Shown: positions 1-12,266 of the stretch, piece after piece
Layout of the letters: every line of letters starts with the position of its first letter
Position numbering within the stretch: position 1 is the first letter of the stretch
Assembly: GCF_030864355.1 (NCBI RefSeq)
Contig: NC_083394.1
Span: 1,426,001 to 1,490,000, forward strand
DNA length: 64,000 bases
Direction of reading: 5' to 3'
Source: Cutaneotrichosporon cavernicola
Lineage: Eukaryota > Basidiomycota > Tremellomycetes > Trichosporonales > Trichosporonaceae
Notes under the pieces: generated by a model
Told to the model about the DNA's origin: nothing
Databases searched by the model: none
The model's input: only the letters and a program-made list of their open reading frames with translations
Made by a program: the position numbers and the translations under genes

Positions 1-1648
1 CAGGGACGCTGACCAAGGGCTATACAGGGGTTGGTTTATTGGGGGATCAGGTCCTTGTGAGCCTCTTGCCTCTAGTCTGTTTGCGTGGTCTGTGCATGTG
101 GACCGCTTTGACCCTCCTTTCTCCCAGGCAACGTCTCTTGTTAGGTCCACTTTGGTCTAATCAAAGGGTAATCTTCAGGGTAAATTGGTTAGAAATCCTC
201 TGGCCACATGCCTTCATCTCCTCTAACTCTGTCATCTTGAACCCTGCGTTGTGTAGTACCCCTCTTACCTCTGAGAGCCGTACTTCGCGGTTTGCTTCTC
301 CTGCCTACGCCTGGACTCTAGTAATCGTTGTACCCTGAGCACAAACAAATACTCTCTGGAGGCGATTCGGGATTTTCCTAGGGATTGGCAGTGTGGCGGC
401 AAGAGGTCCTCAGGCACTTTCTGTCCAATCACGTTTGGCGACACGCCCGGCATCCAGGTCATCAATACGGGTACGTGCTGAGCGCGATGGCGATGGGTGG
501 CAGGATCAGCCTCATGAGCCATTCACTCAGCCTGCAAGCCCAGTAAGCCCACACGCAAGCAATCCGTTAGGATCGTTGGCAGCGATTAAGAGTATTGGAA
601 CCATCGCTCAACAGCTCAGTAGATTTGTAGCTACAGGACCTAGCCTTGGCTTGGCCTGGTGACCGATGGGGATTGCTGGTGGCCAGTGGCCGATGGGGAC
701 GTGCAGGCGCGTCTAGTGCCTAGAGTGTGACTGCAGCCTCGGCCCTCGGCCCGGGTTCTGGGTTTGTGCCACTTAGATTTCCGCCCATCACTCGTGAATC
801 TTAGCTCATTGCTCAGCAAGCTCAGACTAATGGCTCCCTATCCCATTACAGTTGCAACCAAATGTCACCTTGCATTAGCCATCTCTTAAAAGAACCGCAG
901 CTAATATTGGATAATTCAATATGGATATAAGAGTTGTAATGCGACCCGCATCATCTTACAGTGACTCGTGCTACTGTGCATACCTCAATTCCCTGGTTTG
1001 TCCGATCAGGTCATCGCCCAACGCCTTCACCACTGCACCGGTAACGACGGAAACACGAGCCACTATTCGGTCCCCAGTCTATCGAGTCTGAGTCTGTCAC
1101 TCCCGAATCGACAATTCGACAAGCTCCGTCACCAATCCCAGTTCGACCGGTTCCAAGCCTTTAGTTGTTGACAATTGACAACCTTGGATCCTTTACTCCC
1201 GGACGGATTATCGAGAGCTTGACGCTGCAGGATCTCTGCACGCCAGGTGCCAGTCGTTTGATCGTTCATCAACATATTCTCACTTCAACATCCAAGACAT
1301 TCCCGCGTTCTTGGCCCGGCCGGTTCCCATCCCCGGCCCCCACCCCCCAAACCCTTTCTGTCGTCACCGACCCTACGTCCTGCGTATCTGCCCGGCGGCC
1401 CGCGCCTGGGCGAGGCTGTGATATTGAATTTCAATCTCTTCAATCTCTCGACTCATTCAAGTTGAACTAGCCAGTTACCAAGTGCAAACCCCTCCATCTC
1501 ATCACCCTTCCTTCCCCCTTGTTTTGACCTTTTGGACGTGCACCTACATTACGACGTTGGTCCCTCGCACTTCGGCATTCTCTCAACTCTACTCAATCTT
1601 TACGTTTGTCTGTATCTGTCTTAATATCCTCTTGCCGCCGCCACCATT
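1..1648. other. Upstream non-coding region with a possible coding relic
   Basis: No gene can be built here. Reading the minus strand from about 522 to 160, short open stretches look more like protein than chance. One, ending near 265, is rich in R, K and E. Another, at about 270-165, includes the residues FKMTELEEMKACGQ. They lie in different frames with stops between them, and no intron I could place joins them cleanly. This could be the start of a gene running off the left edge, or a decayed element. From about 1480 to 1648 the plus strand is pyrimidine-rich, as expected for the leader of the next gene. Confidence 0.3.
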
Positions 1649-3755
1649 ATGGCTTCAAACATGGTGCCCCAGGTACGTCCTCGACTCCCACTAGTTCGCT
1701 CCTTTGCCATCCCATGCTCCCCTGGTTCTTCCGACTCCCACGTCCAAGGCTAGATGAATTCTAACAATCAAGGAGGAGCTGCCAGTGCTCGAGTCGTTCA
1801 TCAACATTCGTAATCGTCTCACTGCTCTCAAGAAGGTGAGTCGCACGTTCAATGTCCGCGCGTCTTTCTTCCCTTGCGGCTGTTCCGGCGGCGATAGCCA
1901 CCCGTGTCACGCAGACACTGACGCATGTTATCAGGACTCGACCAGGTTCATCCGCGCGCAAGATGTACTATCCATCTACAAGGAGATTGTCAAGCAACGT
2001 GAGTTCTTGGCGTCGCATTGGCAATGCACCACTTCAGTGCTGACAGAACCAGTGGCAAAACTCACTGACATCCGCGAGGAGCGCACGGAGGGATCCTCCA
2101 GCCTCAACACTCCCATCCCAGGCGGCTTTGAGCCCAACCGCGTCGATACCATCATCGCAGATGTCTTTTCCCTCATCAGCCTCATGTTCCTCACTGTCGG
2201 CAAGAGCCGGGAGAGCCCCGCGATTTACGGCCAGATTGCCAGCATGCGTGTATGTACAAGCAATCAGTTTGGGCCTACGTCACTCACACCGCGCAGCAAA
2301 TACTTACCCATCTCGACGAGTCGGGCATTTACACCGAGGCGTACCTCCAAGGCTTCAAAGATCGCATTGATCAGCTTCGCGACATTATCAAGCACGATCG
2401 TGACGAGCAGCAGCACCCCGAGGCAGTGATCAAGTACATGTCATGGAAGCTTGACGGCAATGGTGTGTTGCGTCGCCTTTCAGAGACCGTTGCTGATGAC
2501 TCAGAGGCTATCCTCAAGACCCTCATGGAATCGCTTGGTGTACTCAACGTCGAGCTCGTGCCAATCCACAACCGCTTAGTGGCACTGCGGAAGCAGCTCA
2601 TCGCCCTTGCTAGTCAACCCAAGGTACCCAAGGCCGAGTTGAAGCCCATTGTCGAGGAGCTCCGGAAGATCGACTCGTAAGTGACACTCGGGTGCCCGTT
2701 GCTGACATGACCAGAAAGCGTGTCGACGGCAAGTTCCTCGGCCCTGGCGGCTCGTCCGTGCCCGAAGGACAGGCACTGCTTGGCGGCCTGATCGACTCGT
2801 GCTTCGAGATCGTGCAGGACATCAAGGCGCGTGAGGCCGAAGACGAGGTCAGCCCACCGCTGCGGCCCATCTACGAGCGCCTGTCGCAGCTCGTACAGCA
2901 GCTTGAACAGCTCAGTGAGTACCAATGAACTAGCCGTTCGAGTGCTCTGTGTAAAGTAACGTTCGACACAATGCTCGCAACCCACTGGGTTTTGTTGTGC
3001 GCACGGTCCACGCTTGCCCTAGGAAGAGATTACGTTCTGGGCCTCGTCTCGCCTGGGTTGGACGTCTTGACGACTATTCGCGCTGTGGGACGTGGTCCAG
3101 GCCCATGCGCATTTGAGCATCTTCTTCCATGTTCTTCATGCTAACCCTCAGCACACACACACCGCTGGACGCTACGCGAGACGGACCTGTATAAGTGAGT
3201 TGATACATTTGAACAACGCGCTGACCGTCAGCTATCTGCTGCAACTGCGCGAGGTCGACTCGAAGCGCGTCGACGGCAAGTTCGTTAACGCGGCAGGAGA
3301 GAAGGCTCAAGGCCAATACGTAGGTTCCAACAGCGTCCTCTACTTGGCACTGACTCCAGGTTCTTCTCTACCTTCTGCGCAGGTGTTACGGCTTAATCTA
3401 CCGCCTGATGGCCGAATCCGAACCCATCTCGGAGGAGCTGGTGCCGGTGGTGAGTCTGACAGGATAATCGCGATGAGCAAAATCTGATGTCCAGGCCAAC
3501 AAGCTCTCGACAATCAAAAAGTGCCTCAACGAGGTGCTCAAGTATGGCGGCCCGTATAGCCCGCGTGACCTGTATCCCTATCACATGGCGTTGCATCAAA
3601 TCGACTCGCTGCGCAAGGACGGCAAGTTCCTCGCGGACGACGGCAGCGTGCCCGAGGGTCAGGCGATCCTCAACGCACAGTTGTCCGAGGCACACGAGCT
3701 GCTCGAGATGCTCAAGGAGAGCATGTCGGACGATGACGACGACAGCGACGATTAG
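1649..3755 (+). CDS. DUF2408 / UPF0662-type conserved fungal protein, 10 exons
   Basis: Exons 1649-1672, 1773-1835, 1935-1998, 2047-2249, 2297-2676, 2715-2914, 3152-3194, 3232-3319, 3360-3449 and 3495-3755 join to 471 residues with all phases matching. The family is conserved in fungi and, as far as I know, has no assigned biochemical role. Family features seen are an N-terminal helix with RNRLTALKK, a block FSLISLMFLTVGKSRESPA (residues about 100-118), and RWTLRETDLYN in the middle. The protein is mostly helical with an acidic C-terminus of consecutive aspartates. The motif DS-R-DGKF followed by PEGQA (or a decayed form) occurs three times. The start is the ATG at 1649 (ccaccattATG); its exon encodes eight residues. 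The first intron ends in AAG. Family call fairly sure; function unknown. Confidence 0.8.
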
Positions 3756-4677
3756 GCACATCTATCACTATGGACGGGAGGCGGGAACTGGACATTGGCA
3801 TTGGACAACCGCGTGCCCAGTCGGCGTTGTACAATTGATAGCTTGAGAGCATGCACGTAAAAAACGTCACACTTCAAGTCTAGATGGTAGAGCGGGCGTG
3901 AGTTTTTGCAGAATGGGTTACCGTAGCCGCAGCTCGAGGCGGAACCCTGTCTTGCTGGTCAAACGTTTAGTCTCACCTCCCTGCCTCGGCGTCGGGCGCA
4001 CCACCTACCCGATAGCCGCGATTCGGGAGCACCGATGCTTGTCAGGCGAACGAGTATAGGTTGTAGCCGTAAGTGAGTAAATACATGCGGGGCGCGCGGG
4101 GAGGGAACATGCACACCATCCGTCCACACACCACTACCACGTGACTCACACTTGACTTCTGGGTAGAGCTAGATGACGTGATGTCCGTGCCACGCGTCAT
4201 TCCTTCTATGTCATGACAATGCTTCAGTACGTCCTTGTATTCAAAGCCGCATTCCATATTCATCATACAATATGCAAGCAGTCGAGAGGGCATTGCAGAC
4301 TATAGATCTTGTGGCGAGAGGTCACGTGACCTGAGTGATCAAGGCATCATGAGACTTGTCAGATTCACATTTTGAGGTATCACTGTGAGACTCAACTCCA
4401 CCACCTGAACCTCAACATCCCTCACTCACCATTCACTCCACTCAATTTACTCTCAGAAACCAATACTTACCTCACACTATCCTCTCCTCCAACTCTACTG
4501 CATAGTTAACCCTCAGCCCTTACCAAGTACTAGCATGCCTTGACCTCTGGTGTCCCAACCTCCTTTGTCACCCTCCACCCAAGGTTTGGTGTCTTAGACC
4601 CTGAGTCCACCAACATCTGATTCCGCTTCCCCCAAATCCGTCCACCTCCACCTCCACCTACCCATAGTTTATCAACA
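3756..4677. other. Intergenic region
   Basis: This holds the 3' end of the DUF2408 gene and the promoter and leader of the next gene. From about 4385 to 4675 the plus strand is very rich in C and T with CTCAAC-like words, as in a fungal leader. No supported gene on either strand. Confidence 0.5.
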
Positions 4678-6457
4678 ATGGCACGCCTCGAGAACAACCT
4701 CTCCGACGACGACTACGATGAGCTTGCGTCCGACCTCGACCTCGGCTATGATGTCAAGCCGTCTGACACCACTATCGGGCAGATCCTCAAGGGTACGCTT
4801 GACGAGCCTCGGTTCAAGTCGGTCAATATGCGTTATCTTTACGGTCGGTTAACGCAATCCGTCAAGTGAGCTGACATGCAGAGCTCATCCAGACCGAGGC
4901 CGTCAACCTAAACCCCGACTACCAGCGTAATGTCGTGTGGTCCGACGTGCGCCAGATGAAGCTAATTATGTCGCTTATGCAGGTGCGCCGAGTTTGTCTG
5001 CCGTCACTGACCTGCAGCACTACTTCGTACCGCCTGTCATCTTCGCTGTCGAGAACAACGAGGAGAAGGGCCTTGAGGAGCGCATCTGCATTGACGGCAA
5101 GCAGCGGTGCACATCGATCCAGCGTTTCATCGACGGCCGTATCCCCTTCATTTCGCCCAACACGCGCGAGAAGTTCTGGTACACTACTTATCCAGGCCAG
5201 AAGGGCGGCAAGCCGCTTCCCGACCGCCTCAAACAACGTTTCGACCAGCTCCAGATCCAGATAGTCGAGTACCGCCACCTGGACATGAATCAACAGCGCG
5301 ACATTTTCCGTGAGTCTTGCGGTGTCACCTCGGTTTCTTGGCTGACATGTAGAGCGCGTCCAGCTCGGCATGCCGCTCTCCGCGGCAGAGAAGCTACAGG
5401 CCCTCGGCGGCCACTGGACGACGTGGATCACGCACCTCGAGAATAAGTACGTCATCGAGCCAGGAGGCCTCAAGGACAAGTTGCCCAAGTTCGACGTCGA
5501 CCGCGGACGCCCTTTCCAGGTCCTCGCTTCACTATGCATGATGGCTTACGACTCCGAGAGCCAGACGGTCCCCACTAGCACGACGATAACGCGGTTCCTC
5601 GAACGCGGCGACCGCCCAGAGAGGTCGTTCCAGCGCAAGGTCGAGATGACACTCGCCATCTTTGTCGAGATCGCGACGGACTTTTACGACACGGCGTTCG
5701 AGACGGTTGAGCAACGTGTAGCCCCTGTCGGTGAGTCTTACGACATCTTTCGGAGATACAGCTCTGGAGTCCAAGCTGACGGACAGAGTTCATGGGCATC
5801 GGTCTGCTCATCTTCCAGCGCATGGACACGTACAGCACCCTGCGCCTCGCCGAGGAGATCACAAAGATGCGTGTTCACATCCGCAGCCGCCATCGAGACA
5901 TTCGTTCGAACGCAAAGGTCGTCAAGGACGTTTACGCGTACCTTGATGGTGTGCCAGCTGGCAAGCTGACCGGTGAGGTTTCAGCTCGCGAGGACTTCAA
6001 CGGTTCGGACAGCGACGACGAGGTGCAGCAGGCGCGCATCCGCAAGAGACAGCGGGACGAGGACCGGGACGACACGTACTATGACGCGGCGGCCCCGCGC
6101 GGCGAGGAGTCGGCAGTCATCACCGGCCTCCGCTCCAAGAAGTCCAAGACGTCGGAGAAGGGCAAGGCCGCAGCCAGGCCCGAGCCGGCGTCGACACTCC
6201 CAAACCCCTCCCAACCGCCTCCCACGTACTCTCCCCGCCCGTCCGCTGCTCAGCCAGCTCCAGCCGCCGGTCGTCCTCCGCCCATTGGTATGGACGCGCC
6301 CAATCGCGGCCCCGAGCATGCACTGACCGCCCACCAGCCTCCCCACACGCAGAATCGCTCCCCGCCCCAGCATTACATCGTTCCCAATTACCGGAACCAG
6401 GAGTTCAGCAACCCCGGTCACGGGTACCAGCAGCCGCCGTACGGCGGCCGTCGCTAG
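4678..6457 (+). CDS. DUF262 (ParB/GmrS-like) domain protein with disordered tail
   Basis: Exons 4678-4843, 4882-4982, 5018-5309, 5353-5730 and 5787-6457 join to 535 residues. Residues about 55-360 match the DUF262 layout: NPDYQRNVVW near 65-75, corresponding to the usual Y-R...W block, then ICIDGKQR (DGKQR at 115-119), corresponding to the bacterial DGQQR motif, then a helical half. DUF262 is best known from bacterial modification-dependent restriction proteins such as GmrS, where the motif serves nucleotide binding or hydrolysis. Fungal copies exist; I know of no clear role for them. Residues 370-535 are disordered: an acidic stretch, a basic RKRQRDEDRDD, a K-rich patch that could be a nuclear signal, and a P/Q/Y-rich end. 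The start ATG follows a C/T-rich leader and opens an acidic N-terminus. Neighbours give no functional clue. Confidence 0.8.
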
Positions 6458-6825
6458 TGTGTGGCGTCTCTCTCGCGTGTCAACTCGTAACTCGTTGCAC
6501 TGCCTCCTCTGTTATCATCTGAGCTTCTTTTTCGCCGGAGACGTCTCCTTTTGTCAAAATGTACCATACACTCTATATTCGTCGGGCATGTACCAATACC
6601 TTCGGTCTCATACGATCCATTCTGCCTAGTGTTTTATGCATGCGTGCGCCGACAGGTTGTGTTGGCAGTGTCGCAGTCTCCGGTTTTGCATTGCTCTGCC
6701 GAGAGGCCACTCATGTTCCCCTTTCAATCCAACCCTGCGGACTTGAGACCTCTTTCTTCTCTTCCATAACGCTAAGCAGATTCCTATCCCAAAGCCTAGT
6801 CAAGAACAGTGCATAGATGTATCCC
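6458..6825. other. Convergent 3' region
   Basis: Space between the convergent ends of the DUF262 gene and TIM54. It is more AT-rich than the flanking genes and presumably holds both 3' untranslated regions. No gene or hairpin stands out. Confidence 0.5.
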
Positions 6826-8382
6826 CTACTTCTCGAACGCGGCAATGCGCTTGCGCTCCGCCTCAGCAATCTCGTCCACGGTCTTGGCATCAAAGACACG
6901 CAGCCATCCTTCCCAAGCGTCCTCCCAAGCAACGGGAGTCGACGGACGCACAATCACCCATCCCTCCCGTCCTCCACGCCACCGCAGCTCGCGCTTCCTG
7001 CGCTCAGCGCGCAGGTCGTCCTCCGTCACAACAGGCTTATCGCTAGCCTTCTCCTCGTAAGTGAGCTCGCGCTCTCCGCGCGCAAACTGGCGCGCGCTCT
7101 CCAACCGCTCCTGGAGACTACGGTAGTACTCGAGGCGCTGCCTGGCCTGACGCTCCGGCACGTCATTGTAGTCCTTCTTGTAGAAGCTCTCCGTGTCCAC
7201 TCCAAAGTCGGTGTCGGCCGGCAACTCGGCCGCCAAGTGCGGATCCTCACCCGCCTTGGAAGGACCCTCGAACGAGCGCGTCTGGTTCGTAATCAGGGCG
7301 TATGCGGACTCAGCACCCTCCTTGACGCGGTGGCGCTCAGTGAAGAAGTTGTAGAGCATGTACGGGATCTGCTTGAAGCCCAGGTAGTTTGTCCACGGGA
7401 CCATTAGGATGGGCGGGTGCGGCGGGAGTGGAGAGGGCGGGGTGTGCAGGTGCGCCGGCACCTCTGTGGGAGTGGCGACCGGGGCGGAGGAGGAGGGTGG
7501 GGGGACACCGCGGCTGAAGATACTGGGGCGCGCAGCCGGGGCCGCGGCCGTGGCAGGCGCTTCCACCTCGACATCCTTGGACGGCGGGACGTAGGTCTGG
7601 AAGACCGTGTCCCACTCGATCTGGTCCTCGATATCCTTCTCCCAAGTCCACGCGTCGACACCATTACGCCAACCTGCCCGCAGACCAGCGAGATACTCCT
7701 TAAGTGTCGGGCGGCCGATAAGTACCACACCGCCCTCAAGCCACCGCTGGGTCTCGGTCTTGGCGCTAATAGCCGCCACATGGGGCGGTACCCCGTTGTT
7801 AATCTCGGCGGGACGGGCCTGCAATCCAAGGTCCTCGCGGCGCTTACGCAGCACATCTCCACGCACGATACGCGCAATCGAGCCGTACAGCGGCGCCTCG
7901 ACGATTTGGTAGTCGATCGCAGCCGCCACGAGGTACGGCTTGACGTACTTTCTAAAGTAGACTTGGGCGCGGTTTGCCTCGTCGTCCTCGGGCCATCGCG
8001 CCGCATACACGATTACTTTGCGGGGCTCATCGAGGCTTCCAACCGTCGGCTCCTGGGCAAAATGCTGTACCTTGGCAATGTACTCTTCGCGGATGGCCTT
8101 GGCCTTGGCCCTGTCATCGTACCAGAGGTAGGTGATGCCGCCAGCGACGGTCAAGAACACGCTCATCTTGGGTCCGGGGAGCTTGGGCTTCCACGTGAGC
8201 ACCGAACGAGGGAGACCAGTGTATTGCAATACGCCGCGCCAGCCCTCGAGAGGTGGCGGGGGGGGCCGGGGGGCGTGGCCGATCAGCGGCTTTTCGGGGA
8301 CTGGGGGCTTTGGCGTCGCGGCGGGAGTTGGCGCAGCCGCTGGGGTCGGCGCCGACCCAGAGGGAGGTGGTTCTGTCGCCAT
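6826..8382 (-). CDS. TIM54: Mitochondrial inner-membrane translocase subunit Tim54
   Basis: A single exon of 518 residues. Tim54 belongs to the TIM22 complex, which inserts carrier proteins into the mitochondrial inner membrane. The N-terminus is proline/alanine-rich. GWRGVLQYTGLPR near 48-60 and the lysine-proline stretch after it are typical of the family. A membrane segment lies at about 73-88 (MSVFLTVAGGITYLW), and a long soluble domain with VIVYAARWPEDD and a YVKPYL block follows. The frame is open up to 8532, but the ATG at 8382 gives the family-like start; the 50 extra residues upstream look like translated leader. It lies 229 bp downstream of RVB2 on the same strand. This is one of few intron-less genes here. 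Confidence 0.88.
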   Translation of the reverse strand: MATEPPPSGSAPTPAAAPTPAATPKPPVPEKPLIGHAPRPPPPPLEGWRGVLQYTGLPRSVLTWKPKLPGPKMSVFLTVAGGITYLWYDDRAKAKAIREEYIAKVQHFAQEPTVGSLDEPRKVIVYAARWPEDDEANRAQVYFRKYVKPYLVAAAIDYQIVEAPLYGSIARIVRGDVLRKRREDLGLQARPAEINNGVPPHVAAISAKTETQRWLEGGVVLIGRPTLKEYLAGLRAGWRNGVDAWTWEKDIEDQIEWDTVFQTYVPPSKDVEVEAPATAAAPAARPSIFSRGVPPPSSSAPVATPTEVPAHLHTPPSPLPPHPPILMVPWTNYLGFKQIPYMLYNFFTERHRVKEGAESAYALITNQTRSFEGPSKAGEDPHLAAELPADTDFGVDTESFYKKDYNDVPERQARQRLEYYRSLQERLESARQFARGERELTYEEKASDKPVVTEDDLRAERRKRELRWRGGREGWVIVRPSTPVAWEDAWEGWLRVFDAKTVDEIAEAERKRIAAFEK

Positions 8383-8611
8383 TTTAGTCAAGTGACGATG
8401 AGGAGAGAGAGTGTACGAGATGAACGGAGTGGTGCGGAGCGGCTGAATTTCTGAAAAGTCCACCCATTTTGAGTCAGGCACGTCCGGTGGAGGCGTCGCT
8501 CGTCCGCCATCTCGCATTCGTCTCTCGTACACTCATCGTACGTCCTTGTCTCTAGCCAGGTATCGTATACATCTCTATCTGCTCGATTCGATGGGACTTG
8601 CGAGGTGCACT

Positions 8612-10158
<1,547 letters not shown>

Positions 10159-10385
10159 TTTGACGAGGATGGCAGTGGATGTCTAAGGAAAGAAGGAAGA
10201 GGCAGTCACCCAGTCACCACTGCTTGGAGTTGTGTCCAGTTGCGAACATTGATCCAGAACGAGCAACAGCAACATTTGCTTCCGTTGGCGACAACACGTG
10301 ACTCACCTCCACTCTCTCGAGATTTCTCTGGTTGAGAGGCAGCAACAACACTCACTCGACTTCAATTTCATCCTTGCACACAACC
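10159..10385. promoter_or_regulatory. Shared divergent promoter RVB2 / TRM6
   Basis: Only 227 bp separate the two start codons, so both genes must draw on the same DNA. It contains the palindrome CACGTG at about 10294, a possible bHLH-type site. No TATA box is obvious. Confidence 0.5.
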
Positions 10386-12101
10386 ATGGAACCAAGTCCA
10401 CAGGCCGAGCAGTCAATTCAGGCCGATCAACCCATGCTGGTTGATGAGGTCGCTACTGTTGCTGAGGCTTCGGCAGCGGACACCGACATCCCTGCCCAGC
10501 CCGAGGCGTCGAGCTCCCGAACCCCACACCCACGCAAGGGCAAGGACGACGAGCCGCAGGAGCCGCTGGAGGATGTCCTCCGCCGGCGGACAACCATCAT
10601 TCAGGAGGGCGACAACGTCTTGCTCCGCCTTCCCAGCGACACCGTCAAGGCTGTCGTCGCTTCCAAGGACGGACTCGTGCAGCTGGGGAAATTTGGCGCC
10701 TTCCCTGCCAAATACCTCGTCGGATTGCACTACGACATTACCTACGAAATAGTTCCTAATCCCGACGCACCCGCGGCTACAGACGTGGCGGATGTCATGG
10801 AGGAGGCGGTGTTCGGGCAGGCCAAGGGAAAGAAGAGCAAGAAGAAGGGGGGAAAGAAGGCGGGCAAGCAGGACACGCCAGGGTTCAAGAATATGCTCCG
10901 CCCGCTGCGGCCTCGCGGCATGGTCGACGCCGTCATTGGTGAGCTGGTGGAGCGTATCGAGAGCTGACATCAGACGACATCAAGGAGACGAACGAGTTCA
11001 TCGACGACTCGGAGGAGAACCGCGGCGCTCTGCTGTCGCAGGACGAGATCAACGAGCTCAAGGCGCAAGGTGTGGGCGCGGAGGAGATGATCCGGCGGCA
11101 GATGGAGCGGCACGAGCAGTTTGAGCTCAAGACCGACTTCAGCAAGGAGAAGTGGCTCAAGCGGAAAGAGAAGAAGTGAGCTCCCCAATCGATTACCAGC
11201 TGACGCCAGGTACCTGCAGACGATCCACCCGCTCGCGCCATCTAGCATCAATGTCGTGAACCACTACGCACAACGGTCAGCGCAGAGTATCCTTTTCCTG
11301 CGTGAGGACACCCTCTCGCAGCTGCTCAACCTGAGTAATGTGCGGCCCGGTGGCCGCTACCTGGTGGTGGACGACACGGGCGGTCTTGTTACGGCTGCCC
11401 TGGCTGACCGGATGGGGTGCGAGGGGCGCATCCTGCTGTTCACCGACGCGGACTCGCCGCCCGCATGGGGCGTGCTCAACATCATGAACTTCAGCGAGCG
11501 CGAGCTCGCGTGCATCAAGTGGCTGAACTGGATGGAAGCGGACGAGGAATACGAGCGTCCCGCACCTCCCGGCGAGGATGGGATGCCTGCGATCGCTGAG
11601 GCCAAGACTGCGGCCCGGTTGAGACGGCATAGAGCGCAGGTCGCTGAGCTCAACGCCACTCGTGCAGAGCTCCACGCCGGAGGATGGGACGGAATTGTGT
11701 TGGCCACAGAAATGTCGCCTATCTCGGTCATCAACCGTCTCACGCGCTACCTCATGGGCTCGGGGACCCTCACTGTCTACTCGCCGTTCCAGCAAGTTCT
11801 CGCCGAGTCCCTCCAGCACCTGCGCCGGAACCAACATTACCTCGCGACGCAGCTCACCGAGTCGTGGTCGCGCACTTACCAGGTGCTCCCGGGACGCACG
11901 CATCCCCTCATGACGACGAGTGCGATGAGCGGATACCTCCTCCACGCGACGCGAGTGTGAGTATAGCTAATTTCGTCGAACGAAGCTGACAGCAGCATTC
12001 CGTCATCGTTCGTGCCCGAGAGCCACCAGCGGCATCTCAAGCGGCGCAAAAAGGCCAACGGAGCCGCTGAGGGAACGGGCGAGGCCGAGGTTGACGAGTA
12101 G
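10386..12101 (+). CDS. TRM6: tRNA (adenine-58-N1) methyltransferase non-catalytic subunit Trm6/Gcd10
   Basis: Exons 10386-10938, 10974-11175, 11210-11956 and 11996-12101 give 535 residues. Trm6 binds tRNA and pairs with the catalytic Trm61 to make m1A58 in the nucleus. Family features are the N-terminal GDNVLLRLPSD and LVQLGKFGAFPA blocks, FIDDSEENRGALLSQDEI, SINVVNHYA, and the Rossmann-like VRPGGRYLVVDDTGGLVTAA. The usual AdoMet-binding glycines are not all kept, as expected for a non-catalytic subunit. ILATEM-type and PFQQVLAE segments follow. A basic patch (GKKSKKKGGKKAGK) near 160-175 and a short RRKK near the C-terminus may be nuclear signals. The ATG at 10386 has a good context (caaccATGg); an upstream in-frame ATG at 10332 adds only 18 unlikely residues. 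Confidence 0.92.
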
Positions 12102-12266
12102 GAGTAGATCTGCATGCATTGTTGCACTGGTTCCTGTCAAGTTTGACCTGGGAGGTGTGTTGGATGACGCGATGACCACGTGGTTGGTGGCCAAAGCCAA
12201 GTTGACTATCGATTGATGATCGCCAGTTGAGGCTTGTCGCATCACAACTATCTTGACATCATCATC

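Noticed and set aside
3885..3960. tRNA-like stretch (GGTAGAGCGGG)
   Set aside because: It resembles an A-box, but there is no B-box GGTTCGANNCC and no acceptor stem pairing.
7417..8454. 345-codon plus-strand frame opposite TIM54
   Set aside because: It lies antisense to a clear gene and is rich in R, G and L, typical of a mirrored frame in GC-rich DNA.
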